Shown: positions 9,659-18,857 of the stretch, one piece after another | Numbering within the stretch: position 1 is the stretch's first letter | How the letters are laid out: every line of letters starts with the position of its first letter | NCBI RefSeq assembly: GCF_022399565.1 | Contig: NZ_JAJTUT010000002.1 | Coordinates: forward strand, 930,001-994,000 | DNA length: 64,000 nt | From: Flavobacterium algicola | Lineage (GTDB): Bacteria > Bacteroidota > Bacteroidia > Flavobacteriales > Flavobacteriaceae | Direction of reading: 5' to 3' | Made by a program: the position numbers and the translations under genes | The notes under the pieces: generated by a model | What the model saw: the letters and a program-made list of their open reading frames with translations, nothing else | Database searches by the model: none | Told to the model about the DNA's origin: nothing

Positions 9659-9799
9659 GAAAACAATTTCTAATTTATGGACTCCAATTGAAAGTCGTTT
9701 TGAACAATTGGCAGATATTTTTCAGGTGAGATATAAGCGATTGGGATTCATTGAGATATATAAACTTTAAGTCAGTCAATAAAAACTGCTATTGTAAGT

Positions 9800-9855
9800 A
9801 GCCCGCGTGAGTGATAGAAGCTAGCTACCGAAGTAGCGCGGATAGCACGACAGCA
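9800..9855 (+). repeat. Dispersed hairpin element, copy A
   Basis: Begins AGCCCGCGTGAGTGATAGAAG and ends GCGGATAGCACGACAGCA, with an inner hairpin GCTAC-CGAA-GTAGC. The ends match the other four copies in the window (near 15.8, 18.7, 23.9 and 50.6 kb). It is richer in GC than its surroundings. It is followed at once by a terminator-like hairpin, so it may be transcribed. Confidence 0.65.
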
Positions 9856-9860
9856 ACTAT

Positions 9861-9901
9861 AAAAAAGAGCTCATAAGCGCCTAGAAAGTTGGCTCTTTTT
9901 T
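9861..9901 (+). terminator. Terminator-like hairpin after element A
   Basis: Stem AAAAAAGAGC / GCTCTTTTTT with a 21-nt loop and a T-run. No plus-strand gene lies upstream, so it may end a short RNA containing element A, or simply be part of the element. Confidence 0.55.
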
Positions 9902-9973
9902 ATGGTTGGTGGCACGCCCAATATAATTAAGAAATGAAAACAATTACAGTCAATATTTGTCATGATTTGCCCT

Positions 9974-10002
9974 TTGATGTTAGTTTATAATTCTTATTTT
10001 TG
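9974..10002 (+). promoter_or_regulatory. Promoter of the Gfo/Idh/MocA gene
   Basis: TTG at 9974-9976, an 18-bp spacer and TATTTTTG at 9995-10002: a full Bacteroidetes promoter 17 bp before the ATG at 10019. It overlaps an in-frame ATG at 9962, which is therefore not the start. Confidence 0.75.
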
Positions 10003-10018
10003 TAGAAATTACATCATT

Positions 10019-10984
10019 ATGCTGAAAATTGGAGTATTGGGTGCTGGTCACTTAGGAAAAATACATTTGCGATTATTACAACAATCTGAGAAATATGAAT
10101 TGGTGGGTTTTTATGACCCTAATCAAGAAAATGCGGAGAAGATTTCAAAGGAATTTGGATACAAGCATTTTGAGACCATTGCCAAATTAATTCACGCAGT
10201 GGATGTGATTGATATTGTTACCCCTACACTATCGCATTACAAGTGCGCACGTGCAGCAATTAAATCAGGTAAGCATGTTTTTATCGAAAAACCAATTTCA
10301 AATACGGTTGCTGAAGCTGAAGAAATTATTGCACTTGCAAAAGAATACAACGTTAAAGGGCAAGTTGGTCATGTTGAGCGCTTTAACCCTGCCTTTATCG
10401 CAACGAAAAATATGATCGAAAACCCGATGTTTATAGAAACACATCGTTTGGCGGAATTTAATCCTCGTGGAACTGATGTTCCCGTAGTTTTGGATTTGAT
10501 GATTCATGATATTGATGCTATTTTGAGTGTTGTAAATTCACCTGTTAAGAATATCTCTGCTAGTGGAATATCTGTCATAAGTGAAACTCCAGATATTGCC
10601 AACGCACGTTTAGAATTTGAAAATGGATGTGTTGCTAACTTAACGGCAAGTCGTATTTCATTGAAGAACATGCGTAAAAGTCGCTTTTTTCAAAAAGATG
10701 CATACATCTCTGTAGATTTCTTGGAGAAAAAATGTGAAGTGGTAAAAATGAAAGACGCACCAGAAAATCCTGGTGATTTTGATATGATTTTACAAAATGC
10801 CGAAGGTGTTAAAAAACAAATCTATTTTTCTAATCCTGATGTGAATCAAAACAACGCAATTTTGGATGAATTGGAGAGTTTTGCAGATGCAGTTGTAAAT
10901 GATACAGAGCCAGTAGTTACACTTGAACAAGCTACAGAAGCGTTGCGAATAGCGTATCAAATCATTGATTGCTTTAAAAAATAA
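10019..10984 (+). CDS. Gfo/Idh/MocA family NAD(P)-dependent oxidoreductase
   Basis: 321 residues with an N-terminal Rossmann fold (GVLGAGHLGKIHLR), the conserved EKP dinucleotide-site lysine in FIEKPISNTVAEA, and the H-containing segment VLDLMIHDID, a usual catalytic position. Family members oxidise or reduce sugars, inositols and related compounds; the substrate is not predictable here. It is followed by a 198-residue membrane protein after 2 bp and then by a 3-hydroxyacyl-CoA dehydrogenase, so the three form an operon. Confidence 0.9.
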   Translation: MLKIGVLGAGHLGKIHLRLLQQSEKYELVGFYDPNQENAEKISKEFGYKHFETIAKLIHAVDVIDIVTPTLSHYKCARAAIKSGKHVFIEKPISNTVAEAEEIIALAKEYNVKGQVGHVERFNPAFIATKNMIENPMFIETHRLAEFNPRGTDVPVVLDLMIHDIDAILSVVNSPVKNISASGISVISETPDIANARLEFENGCVANLTASRISLKNMRKSRFFQKDAYISVDFLEKKCEVVKMKDAPENPGDFDMILQNAEGVKKQIYFSNPDVNQNNAILDELESFADAVVNDTEPVVTLEQATEALRIAYQIIDCFKK

Positions 10985-10986
10985 AG

Positions 10987-11583
10987 ATGTCTAATCGACT
11001 GGATATTAAATTCAAAGGTCAATCACAGAATTTTGAATTGGTAGAAGACGGGATTCTTGCTATTCTAAATACGACGCAACATAAATTAGAGTATAAAATT
11101 CCATTTGAGGAAATCAAAGATGAAACCTATACTATTCGAGTAAAAGGAGATAAAAATGTAGCACTGCTTTATATCTCCTTTTTTTTCAATATTATATTTG
11201 CACTTTGCATCTTTTTTGAATACTACTCCTATAATTTAATTTATTTTTATTTGATTGTACTCTCATTATCATTACCTCTATTTTTAGTATTTAATGAAGT
11301 CAATAAAGGTTACGAAGAAAAGCATATTGCCTCGAGTAAAATTTTATATTTTATAAAAACCAAGCAAAATGCAGATCAAATTGAGTTGTTTATTAAGTCA
11401 ATTTTCAAGCATCGTAATCAGTTTTTTAAAAATAAATATTTAAAAATCGACCCAATTATTCCTACATATGTTCAAGAAGAAAGAATTTTATGGTTGTATA
11501 CCAGTAAATACATTACTGAATCTGAATATGAAGTATTTAAGGATGATCTGGATCGATATACCAATTTTAACCCCAGAATATAA
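10987..11583 (+). CDS. Conserved two-helix membrane protein, function unknown
   Basis: 198 residues. A soluble N-terminal part of about 55 residues is followed by two adjacent hydrophobic helices (about residues 58-78 and 84-104) and a charged cytoplasmic tail containing a short helix-rich domain. No signal peptide and no motif I recognise. It sits 2 bp after the Gfo/Idh/MocA gene and 3 bp before the hydroxyacyl-CoA dehydrogenase gene, so it is translated from the same message. Confidence 0.8.
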   Translation: MSNRLDIKFKGQSQNFELVEDGILAILNTTQHKLEYKIPFEEIKDETYTIRVKGDKNVALLYISFFFNIIFALCIFFEYYSYNLIYFYLIVLSLSLPLFLVFNEVNKGYEEKHIASSKILYFIKTKQNADQIELFIKSIFKHRNQFFKNKYLKIDPIIPTYVQEERILWLYTSKYITESEYEVFKDDLDRYTNFNPRI

Positions 11584-11586
11584 GTT

Positions 11587-12477
11587 ATGAAAACAGTAGC
11601 AGTAATTGGCGCAGGAACGATGGGCAATGGTATTGCACATACATTTGCGCAAAATGGTTTTGTAGTCAAATTAATTGATGTATCAGAGAAAGCATTGGAC
11701 CAAGCTATGGACACTATTGCCAATAATCTGAATCGAATGATTACCAAAGGAACTATCAGCGCTGATGATTTTGCTAAAACAATTACCAATATTATTACCT
11801 ATACCGATATGAAGGACGGTGTTACAGGAGTTGATTTTGTCATTGAAGCAGCAACTGAAAACCTAGATTTAAAGCTGAAAATTTTTAAACAATTAAATGA
11901 TCTATGTCCTCATAACACCATTTTTGCAACAAATACTTCTTCTATCTCAATAACGCAAATTGCAGCCGTAGTTGCGCATCCCGATCGTGTAATCGGAATG
12001 CATTTTATGAACCCTGTACCGCTAATGCCTTTGATCGAAATTATTAAAGGGTACGATACTAGTAATGAAGTGGTTGATATCACATTGGCGTTGGCCAAAA
12101 AACTACAAAAATCACCTGTAACAGTTCAAGATTATCCAGGATTTGTAGCCAACCGAATTTTGATGCCGATGATCAATGAGGCTATAGAAACGCTTTACAA
12201 TCAAGTCGCAGGCGTTTTAGAAATTGATGCAGTGATGAAACTTGGTATGAGCCATCCTATGGGCCCGCTACAATTGGCAGATTTTATTGGTCTCGATGTA
12301 TGTCTTTCGATTTTAAATGTCATGCATGATGGATTTAAAAATCCAAAATATGCTCCTTGCCCCCTACTTGTCAATATGGTCAATGCAAAGAAATTGGGTG
12401 TGAAATCTGGAGAAGGTTTCTATGATTACAAGAGCAGTAAAAAAGCAGAAATAGTTTCGAAACAATTTTCTAAATAG
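11587..12477 (+). CDS. 3-hydroxybutyryl-CoA (3-hydroxyacyl-CoA) dehydrogenase
   Basis: 296 residues. NAD-binding motif GAGTMGNGIAHTFA at the N-terminus, EAATENLDLKLKIF, the catalytic region FATNTSSISIT and GMHFMNPVPLMPLIEII, and the C-terminal helical domain with GFVANRILMPMINEAI and HPMGPLQLADFIGLD. It oxidises (S)-3-hydroxyacyl-CoA with NAD(P) in short-chain fatty acid or butyrate-type metabolism. It is the last gene of a three-gene operon. paaH/hbd-type naming cannot be decided from sequence. Confidence 0.93.
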   Translation: MKTVAVIGAGTMGNGIAHTFAQNGFVVKLIDVSEKALDQAMDTIANNLNRMITKGTISADDFAKTITNIITYTDMKDGVTGVDFVIEAATENLDLKLKIFKQLNDLCPHNTIFATNTSSISITQIAAVVAHPDRVIGMHFMNPVPLMPLIEIIKGYDTSNEVVDITLALAKKLQKSPVTVQDYPGFVANRILMPMINEAIETLYNQVAGVLEIDAVMKLGMSHPMGPLQLADFIGLDVCLSILNVMHDGFKNPKYAPCPLLVNMVNAKKLGVKSGEGFYDYKSSKKAEIVSKQFSK

Positions 12478-12710
12478 TATAGAATCTTATTATTTACTGT
12501 TACAGACACTAAATACTATAAAATTTTGCTGCGGGAAAAGCACCGATAGAAATTGTTTTTATCTTAATTCGTAATAATTCGTTTATCTCCTTTTCTATTC
12601 CTATTTTTACGAAGGAAGCACAGAAACTGAACATTCTATAATTGAAGTAAAAAGCTTTCAATTGTAAAACTTCTTTCCATTTAACGGCATAGAAAATATA
12701 ATTTAGACCT

Positions 12711-13370
12711 ATGAACATAGCAGACAATTTACAAAACATAACAACTACATTACCTAAAACTGTTACTTTGGTTGCAGTATCTAAAACTAAACCTGTAAGC
12801 GACTTAACAGTAGCATACAATGCAGGTCAACGTATTTTTGGAGAGAATAAAATCCAAGAAATGGCGGATAAGTGGGAAGAAATGCCAAAGGATATTCAGT
12901 GGCACATGATTGGTCACGTGCAAACAAATAAAGTCAAATACATGGCGCCATTTGTTAGCTTGATTCATGGAGTTGATAGCTTTAAACTTTTAAAAGAAAT
13001 CGACAAACAAGCTGAAAAAAATAACAGAGTAATCGATTGTCTTTTGCAATTTCATATTGCTGAGGAAGAAACAAAATTTGGTCTTGATGAAAAAGAAGGT
13101 ATTGAATTACTAACTTCAAACGATTTTGCTGCACTTAAGAATGTACAAATATTAGGTGTTATGGGAATGGCCACATTTACTGATAATCAAAATCAGGTAA
13201 AAAAGGAATTCACACATTTAAAATCAATATTTGAGAACTTAAAAGCTTTAAATCCTGCACATAGCAACTTCAAAACAATTTCTATGGGAATGTCGGGCGA
13301 TTACCCGTTAGCTATCGAATGCGGTAGCAATATGGTTCGAATCGGAAGTAGTATCTTTGGCGGCAGGTAA
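12711..13370 (+). CDS. YggS family pyridoxal phosphate enzyme
   Basis: 219-residue single-domain PLP-binding protein (PLPBP/YggS) that helps balance vitamin B6 and amino acid pools; no catalytic activity is established. The PLP lysine is in LVAVSKTKPVSDL, and IFGENKIQEM, WHMIGHVQTNKVK, GMATFTDN and SMGMSGDY are typical. Slightly shorter than the E. coli protein because of a compact N-terminus. Stand-alone; no obvious -7 box. Confidence 0.95.
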   Translation: MNIADNLQNITTTLPKTVTLVAVSKTKPVSDLTVAYNAGQRIFGENKIQEMADKWEEMPKDIQWHMIGHVQTNKVKYMAPFVSLIHGVDSFKLLKEIDKQAEKNNRVIDCLLQFHIAEEETKFGLDEKEGIELLTSNDFAALKNVQILGVMGMATFTDNQNQVKKEFTHLKSIFENLKALNPAHSNFKTISMGMSGDYPLAIECGSNMVRIGSSIFGGR

Positions 13371-13556
13371 CTAGTACAATTTCAAAAATACAATGATAGG
13401 GGGCAATATAAAATTTCCATAAAAAAGTAACAATGGTGGTGAAAACGCTTCGCTACATTGCAAATGGCTTTATTGAAATTTGATATTGATTATTTGATGT
13501 TAAAATTGAACCCATTGAAATTGCATAATTAATTTATTTATAACAGAACACCTATT

Positions 13557-14918
13557 TTGTACGCAATACTTGACATAGAAACAACTGGAGGACAGTTCAA
13601 TGAAGAAGGAATTACAGAAATCGCAATTTATAAATTTGACGGTCACGAGGTCGTGGATCAATTTATAAGTCTTGTTAATCCTGAAATTCCGATTCAGCCT
13701 TTTGTGGTTCAGCTTACCGGAATCAATAACGCCATGCTAAAATCGGCTCCTAAGTTTCACGAGGTAGCCAAACGCATCGTAGAAATAACCGAAGGCTGCG
13801 TTGTAGTGGCTCATAATGCTAGTTTTGACTACCGCATCCTTCGTACAGAATTTCGTCGCCTAGGATATGATTTTCAATCTAAAACTATTTGCACGGTAGA
13901 ATTGGCCAAAAACCTTATTCCAGACCAACCTTCGTACAGTCTTGGCAAACTAGTGCGAGCATTAGGCATCCCCGTAACCGACAGGCATCGTGCGAGTGGT
14001 GATGCACTGGCGACAGTCAAACTTTTTAAGATGTTACTTGAAAAGGATGTGGAGAAAAAAATTGTCAAAGATTTTATTAAAATGGAGATCGAAAAAGGAA
14101 TTGCACCCAAACTTCAAGACATAATAAATAAGCTACCTGCTAAAACTGGAATTTTCTACATACATAACAAAGAAGGAAACATTATCAACATAGGTAAAAG
14201 CCGAAACATAAAAAAACGCGTTAATCAAGTATTCACTGGTATTACCAATACAGCAAAGAAAATACAAAAAGAGGTTTTTGAAGTCACTTTTGAGGAAACT
14301 GGAAACGAATTAATAGCAACACTAAAAGAGACAGAGGCAGTAAAAACCAATCGTCCGGTTTACAATCGTATTCCGCGTCGCAATACGTTGCCCTGGTCTA
14401 TTTACTCGGAAAAAGACAATAACGGATACCTAAATTTAAAACTTAGAAAAACAGACGGACGTAAAAAAGAAGTTAGTTCTTATAATAACGAAACCGATGG
14501 TAAGAATGCTCTTTTTCGCATCACAGATGATTATCAATTGTGCCAAAAATTCACTGGTTTATATGCAACTAAAGCAGCTTGCTTCAAGCATAAGATTAAG
14601 GAATGTGATGGTGCTTGCATAGGGGAAGTTACAGCAGTTGAATACAACGAACGAGTAAAGAAGTTCATCGAAAAAAATAATTTTGACAACACTAATATGG
14701 TGATTATCGACCGTGGAAGATCAGTAAGCGAACGCTCTGCTATATTAATCGAAAACGGACAATTAAAAGGATATGCTTTTTATGACTTAAATTACCAAAT
14801 CACCAATATTGATATTTTAAAAAACATCTTAATTCCGATGCCAAACAATCGGGACACAAAACACACATTACAATCCTATCTCAAGAAAAGTAAAACTCAC
14901 AAAATAAAAAAATTCTAG
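13557..14918 (+). CDS. DEDDh exonuclease fused to a UvrC/Cho-like GIY-YIG domain
   Basis: 453 residues. Residues 1-165 are a DnaQ-like 3'-5' exonuclease with all DEDDh motifs (DIETTGG, HNASFDYRIL, HRASGDAL). From about 195 a GIY-YIG endonuclease domain follows (GIFYIHNKEG...INIGKS), with the arginine in KSRNIKKRV; the second motif is NIG instead of YIG. The C-terminal part has a UvrC/Cho-like cysteine cluster (C..FTGLYATKAACFK..IKECDGACIG). Such fusions are known in actinobacteria and Bacteroidetes and suggest DNA repair. The start is TTG; the coding sequence begins at once with the exonuclease motif. The next gene is 3 bp away. Confidence 0.9.
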   Translation: MYAILDIETTGGQFNEEGITEIAIYKFDGHEVVDQFISLVNPEIPIQPFVVQLTGINNAMLKSAPKFHEVAKRIVEITEGCVVVAHNASFDYRILRTEFRRLGYDFQSKTICTVELAKNLIPDQPSYSLGKLVRALGIPVTDRHRASGDALATVKLFKMLLEKDVEKKIVKDFIKMEIEKGIAPKLQDIINKLPAKTGIFYIHNKEGNIINIGKSRNIKKRVNQVFTGITNTAKKIQKEVFEVTFEETGNELIATLKETEAVKTNRPVYNRIPRRNTLPWSIYSEKDNNGYLNLKLRKTDGRKKEVSSYNNETDGKNALFRITDDYQLCQKFTGLYATKAACFKHKIKECDGACIGEVTAVEYNERVKKFIEKNNFDNTNMVIIDRGRSVSERSAILIENGQLKGYAFYDLNYQITNIDILKNILIPMPNNRDTKHTLQSYLKKSKTHKIKKF

Positions 14919-14921
14919 AGG

Positions 14922-15755
14922 ATGCCAGATATTAAATCAAAATTTGCTCTACTCAAACAGCGTACTTATATCATCATTTATGGTACTAGCACCAAGGCGG
15001 GACGCTTATTTGATCTGGTTTTACTCGGCTTGATTCTGTTAAGCGTGCTTCTGGTAATGATGGAAACCGTGGCAGAATTTAATTTTAAATACCATTCTCA
15101 GCTTATAACTCTAGAATGGATTATTACGGTCTTCTTTACAATCGAATACCTAATGCGAATTATCAGTATTAGTAAACCCTGGAAATATATCTTTAGTTTC
15201 TACGGAATCATAGATTTTTTATCCATATTCCCCATGTATTTAAGTTTGGTACTTGTAGGATCAAATGTTTTTACCGTTGTTCGTGCATTGCGTCTTTTGC
15301 GATTATTCAAAATTCTAAATCACCCACAATTTAATAGTCAATCGGTGCAATTAAAGCGTGCTATCAACGCTAGTCGCGGTAAAATTATAGTATTTATCTA
15401 CTTCGTTCTGATCATAACCATCATCATTGGATCAATCATGTACGTAGTTGAAGGCAGCGAGAGCGGCTTTACAAGTATTCCTGCTGGTATTTACTGGACA
15501 ATTGTAACCCTAACTACAGTTGGTTATGGAGACATCTCTCCTATCACACCTTTCGGTCAGTTTATCGCTTCTTTTGTTATGATTTTAGGGTACGGAATCA
15601 TTGCAGTACCTACCGGAATCGTAACTGCTGAAATTGCTAAATCACATCAAAAAACTAGCGCACATCCCGAAACACCTTGTCCGGGTTGCGGAACAGATGA
15701 TTACCCACAAAACGCTAACTTTTGTCACAAATGTGGGCATACTCTAGACATTTAA
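14922..15755 (+). CDS. Voltage-gated potassium channel-like protein with C-terminal zinc ribbon
   Basis: 277 residues, six-transmembrane ion channel. S4 carries the positive series VVRALRLLRLFKIL, and the pore has the potassium filter TTVGYGD after TIVTL. After S6 (GYGIIAVPTGIVTAEI) the short cytoplasmic tail ends in a zinc ribbon, CPGC...FCHKCG. Likely a homotetrameric Kv-type channel of the inner membrane. It is 3 bp after the exonuclease fusion and probably cotranscribed. Ligand or redox sensing by the ribbon is a guess. Confidence 0.92.
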   Translation: MPDIKSKFALLKQRTYIIIYGTSTKAGRLFDLVLLGLILLSVLLVMMETVAEFNFKYHSQLITLEWIITVFFTIEYLMRIISISKPWKYIFSFYGIIDFLSIFPMYLSLVLVGSNVFTVVRALRLLRLFKILNHPQFNSQSVQLKRAINASRGKIIVFIYFVLIITIIIGSIMYVVEGSESGFTSIPAGIYWTIVTLTTVGYGDISPITPFGQFIASFVMILGYGIIAVPTGIVTAEIAKSHQKTSAHPETPCPGCGTDDYPQNANFCHKCGHTLDI

Positions 15756-15765
15756 GATATATTTA

Positions 15766-15905
15766 GAGCTATTTCCAGCTATACACTACAACTCCTCCTG
15801 CTACAACTTGTATTTCTAAGCCATAAAAGGAGCTTATAAAGGCGCTCTTTTATGTCAAGAAATACTAACTTGCAGCCGTCCGGGGTTTTCGTTTCTATCT
15901 GGGCT
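15766..15905 (-). repeat. Dispersed hairpin element, copy B
   Basis: On the minus strand it begins AGCCCAGATAGAAACG and ends TGTATAGCTGGAAATAGCTC. Inside is a long imperfect hairpin (15810-15865, arms GTATTTCT..CATAAAAG and CTTTTATG..AGAAATAC). It fills the gap between the channel gene and miaA, and reading miaA from 15852 would translate part of it. Confidence 0.75.
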
Positions 15906-15917
15906 AAAACAAAAAGC

Positions 15918-16841
15918 ATGAAGTACCTAATCACTATTATCGGCCCAACAGCAATCGGCAAAACTGCCTTGAGCATACATTTTGCACAACATTTTAAGTG
16001 CGACATAGTATCTTGCGATAGCCGTCAGTTTTTTAAAGAGATGACAATAGGTACCGCAGTACCAAATGAAAAAGAACTAACCGCAGCAAATCATCATTTT
16101 ATTCAAAATAAATCTATTTTGGAAAATTATACCGTAGGTGATTACGAAAAGGAAGCGATTGCAAAAATAGAGGAACTGTTTCAAACAAATGATTATGTTG
16201 TGCTCGTTGGTGGCTCAGGCTTGTATGTAAATGCAATTTTAAAAGGCTTTGACTCCTTTCCTGAAATTGATGGCGCAGTACGAACTGCTATTAATGACAA
16301 GTATGAAAAGCTTGGAATTGGCTATTTGCAAGAACAGTTAAAAATTTTAGATCCTAATTATTTTGAAATCCTCAGCAAAGAGAACCCACAAACATTGATG
16401 AACCCACAGCGCATGATGCGCTTTATCGAGGTTTGTATAGGTTCCCAAAAGCCATACTCCTCTTTTTTAAATCAAAAAAAGAACCAACGTTCTTTTACTC
16501 CTCTACTCATTGGACTTGAAGCAGAACGATCTGTAATGTACAACCGTATCAACCAGCGCGTTGATATTATGATGAACGAAGGTCTCTTAAATGAAGCCAA
16601 AACATTATTTCCAAAAAAGGACTTAAATGCTTTGCAGACTGTCGGTTACAGAGAGTTATTTCAATACTTTGTTAAAGAGATTACTTTGGATTTTGCTGTA
16701 GAAGAAATTAAGAAAAATACACGTCGATTTGCAAAAAGGCAACTCACTTGGTTTAAGCGAGATGAAAATACGAAATGGTTCGATTTTGAAACGCCAGTAC
16801 CAGTAATCATCAGTTATATAACTAGTCAAATGAAAGAATAG
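15918..16841 (+). CDS. miaA: tRNA dimethylallyltransferase
   Basis: Transfers a dimethylallyl group to N6 of A37 in tRNAs reading UNN codons. 307 residues with the P-loop GPTAIGKTAL, SCDSRQFF, GGSGLYVNA and QTVGYRE. I start at ATG 15918 (MKYLITIIGPTA), the family N-terminus; the 22 residues readable upstream come from repeat element B and are not conserved coding sequence. Confidence 0.96.
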   Translation: MKYLITIIGPTAIGKTALSIHFAQHFKCDIVSCDSRQFFKEMTIGTAVPNEKELTAANHHFIQNKSILENYTVGDYEKEAIAKIEELFQTNDYVVLVGGSGLYVNAILKGFDSFPEIDGAVRTAINDKYEKLGIGYLQEQLKILDPNYFEILSKENPQTLMNPQRMMRFIEVCIGSQKPYSSFLNQKKNQRSFTPLLIGLEAERSVMYNRINQRVDIMMNEGLLNEAKTLFPKKDLNALQTVGYRELFQYFVKEITLDFAVEEIKKNTRRFAKRQLTWFKRDENTKWFDFETPVPVIISYITSQMKE

Positions 16842-17129
16842 AAATTAAGTATTATGAAGCAATTGCAATCATGATAGTAATTGCGATAATTTACATGTCT
16901 CAATTTTATTAAAAATTTATTCAAAGTACTCAATTCAGTATTTGCATAAGTTGGTGCAGCTGGTAGCTATTATAAATCTTCAAAAATTCATCCATACAAT
17001 CCCTCTCGATATATATTTTTTTTTAAATTTAAACCATTATATACTACAATATGGTTCGAATAATTTAACAGAATAAAGATTTTCTATTAAATCTGTGAAA
17101 GAAAATCAGTCAAAATGATTTGTTTTCAC
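16842..17129. other. AT-rich intergenic region
   Basis: About 290 bp between miaA and the thioesterase promoter. I see no gene, RNA or repeat. Confidence 0.5.
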
Positions 17130-17137
17130 TATTTTTG
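17130..17137 (+). promoter_or_regulatory. -7 element (TATTTTTG) of the thioesterase gene
   Basis: TATTTTTG about 79 bp before ATG 17216, implying a leader of roughly 70 nt. No -33 TTG at the proper distance. Confidence 0.55.
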
Positions 17138-17215
17138 CAGACAGCAATAATATGAACCTAATGCGATATAAGTACAGATTTACTTTATCAATCAAAAACC
17201 GAATAGCACTCAGAA

Positions 17216-17953
17216 ATGCCACTAGAACCTAACTTTTCTTCTATATTAGAAAAAGAATACGAAATCAATTTTACACAATGCCTACCTTCTGGGCATTTGA
17301 AATATACCGAATTATGCAATCTCTTACAACTAACAGCTTCTACTCATGCTGATTTAGGCGGAATAAGCTTTACAGACATGCAAGAGTTCAATCAAGCATG
17401 GGTTTTAAGCCGCATGCGCATCGAAATTAAAGCATTGCCAAGGTGGAAGGATAAAGTAGTTGTAAAGACTTGGATTAACACCTTAGAAAACTCTCGTTCG
17501 ATTCGAGCGTTAGAAATTTACCTTAACGGAGAGAAAATTATCGGAGGTGAAACTTTTTGGGCCGTTTTCAATACGGTAAAACGTCGTCCTGAAGCACTAG
17601 CTTTGGATCACGAACACTTTGAGCTGTTTCCAGAGATGAAAGCTACCGAAGAAAGTTTTTCTAAAATCGTAATTGACCCCGAAAAAGAAGAAGTTTTTGA
17701 AAAGAAGGTAATTTTATCTGATTTGGATATTGTAAATCATGTGAATCACGTGAAGTACCTAGAATGGTGTATGGACGTCGTAGATGAGAAAATTATTTTG
17801 AATCAGAAAATTAAGAGTTTTGAAATGAATTTCATGAAAGAACTTTCTCTGCGTGATCTTGTAATGATACACGAAAATATCTCTGACGAATCAATTGTTT
17901 TTAGTATAACAAAAGAAAATAAAAACTGTTTTGCATTACAACTCAACCTGTAA
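17216..17953 (+). CDS. Acyl-ACP thioesterase (FatA/FatB type)
   Basis: 245 residues with two hot-dog domains. It hydrolyses acyl-ACP to release free fatty acids. N-terminal domain features: YEINFTQCLPSGHLKYTELCNLLQLTASTHAD and WVLSRMRIEI; the second domain has the catalytic segment DLDIVNHVNHVKYLEWCMD with the Asn and His of the plant-type active site. MepB follows 17 bp downstream in the same direction. Confidence 0.9.
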   Translation: MPLEPNFSSILEKEYEINFTQCLPSGHLKYTELCNLLQLTASTHADLGGISFTDMQEFNQAWVLSRMRIEIKALPRWKDKVVVKTWINTLENSRSIRALEIYLNGEKIIGGETFWAVFNTVKRRPEALALDHEHFELFPEMKATEESFSKIVIDPEKEEVFEKKVILSDLDIVNHVNHVKYLEWCMDVVDEKIILNQKIKSFEMNFMKELSLRDLVMIHENISDESIVFSITKENKNCFALQLNL

Positions 17954-17970
17954 TTCTAAATAATTATCTT

Positions 17971-18474
17971 ATGCATCAGGAGCTCCAAATCATTAAAGAT
18001 TTACTATTCAAATCTATTGGATTGGAGCTTTCGCATGTCGTAGCAGAATCAGAGAGTAAAGCATACTCTGCACATTCTTTTGAACTTGGTAATTTTACAG
18101 TAAAATTTAGAACCGCAAAAATTACTCCAACCAAAACAGGGCAGTTTGTTACATTGTGGAAACGTAATGTAAGCGGAATAACTGCAGCATACGAACTTTC
18201 AGATAAATTCGACTACTGTTTAATAGCTACTAGAGAAGGGAGCAATTTCGGTGTTTTTATATTCCCTAAAACTGTCTTGCATCATAACAAAATTTTATCT
18301 GATGATTTTAGAGATGGTAAACGAGGTTTTAGAATATATCCACCTTGGAGTACAATTACCAATAATCAAGCACAGAAAACTCAGCTGTGGCAATCCCATT
18401 TTTTTATTAGTTTACCTCATGATAATCGTATCGATACAGATAAATTAAATAAGTTATTACAAATTGATTTATAA
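17971..18474 (+). CDS. MepB family protein
   Basis: 167 residues matching the MepB family (first named from the Staphylococcus aureus mepRAB locus): VKFRTAKITPTKTGQFVTLWKR, FGVFIFPKTVL and FRIYPPWS..NNQAQKTQLWQ. Its biochemical role is unknown. No MepA or MepR homologue is adjacent here, so drug-efflux association should not be assumed. Probably cotranscribed with the thioesterase gene. Confidence 0.9.
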   Translation: MHQELQIIKDLLFKSIGLELSHVVAESESKAYSAHSFELGNFTVKFRTAKITPTKTGQFVTLWKRNVSGITAAYELSDKFDYCLIATREGSNFGVFIFPKTVLHHNKILSDDFRDGKRGFRIYPPWSTITNNQAQKTQLWQSHFFISLPHDNRIDTDKLNKLLQIDL

Positions 18475-18658
18475 TACCTTATAGCTGTCTATTTAAATTA
18501 ATTGTTTCAAAATCAGCAGATGTTGCTATTAGTAATTTTGAAGATAATATTAATGCAAATCAATTCAATCTAATAAAGACAATTGTGGTTGTTTGCACGA
18601 ACCTATAAAAAAATCCCTCTTCACTATATAAATTATCATTCTTAAATTCCTAACTCCT

Positions 18659-18801
18659 AACCCTGATTGAAGTGGAAAGCGTTTTGAAATAAAAGCGCCC
18701 ATTTCTTAGTGTAGGAAAGCGACCAACGGAAGCTCTTGCTACACTAATAGAAATGGACGCTTTTATGAGAAATCTTGCAGCGGAAAGCAGGAAATAGTTT
18801 C
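18659..18801 (+). repeat. Dispersed hairpin element, copy C
   Basis: Begins ACCCTGATTGAAGTGGAAAG and ends GCAGCGGAAAGCAGGAAATAG. The centre (18690-18765) is a nearly perfect stem of about 25 bp (TAAAAGCG..ATTTCTTAGTGTAG against CTACACTAATAGAAAT..CGCTTTTA). It lies in the 383-bp gap between mepB and rprY; the remainder of that gap is featureless. Confidence 0.8.
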
Positions 18802-18803
18802 CA

Positions 18804-18832
18804 TAAAAAAAGCCTCGATTTCTCGAAGCTTC
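18804..18832 (-). terminator. Terminator of rprY
   Basis: On the minus strand, stem AAGCTTCGA-GAAA-TCGAGGCTT with one G-T pair and then seven T. Confidence 0.82.
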
Positions 18833-18857
18833 TTTGTGCAGATAAATGCACTGCGTA

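Noticed and set aside
9962-10019. Longer start for the Gfo/Idh/MocA protein
   Set aside because: The segment contains the -33 and -7 elements of its promoter; the Rossmann motif begins right after ATG 10019.
15852-15918. Longer start for miaA
   Set aside because: The first 22 residues translate repeat element B.
17971-18474. MepB as part of a drug-efflux operon
   Set aside because: Neither mepA nor mepR lies beside it; it is paired with an acyl-ACP thioesterase.
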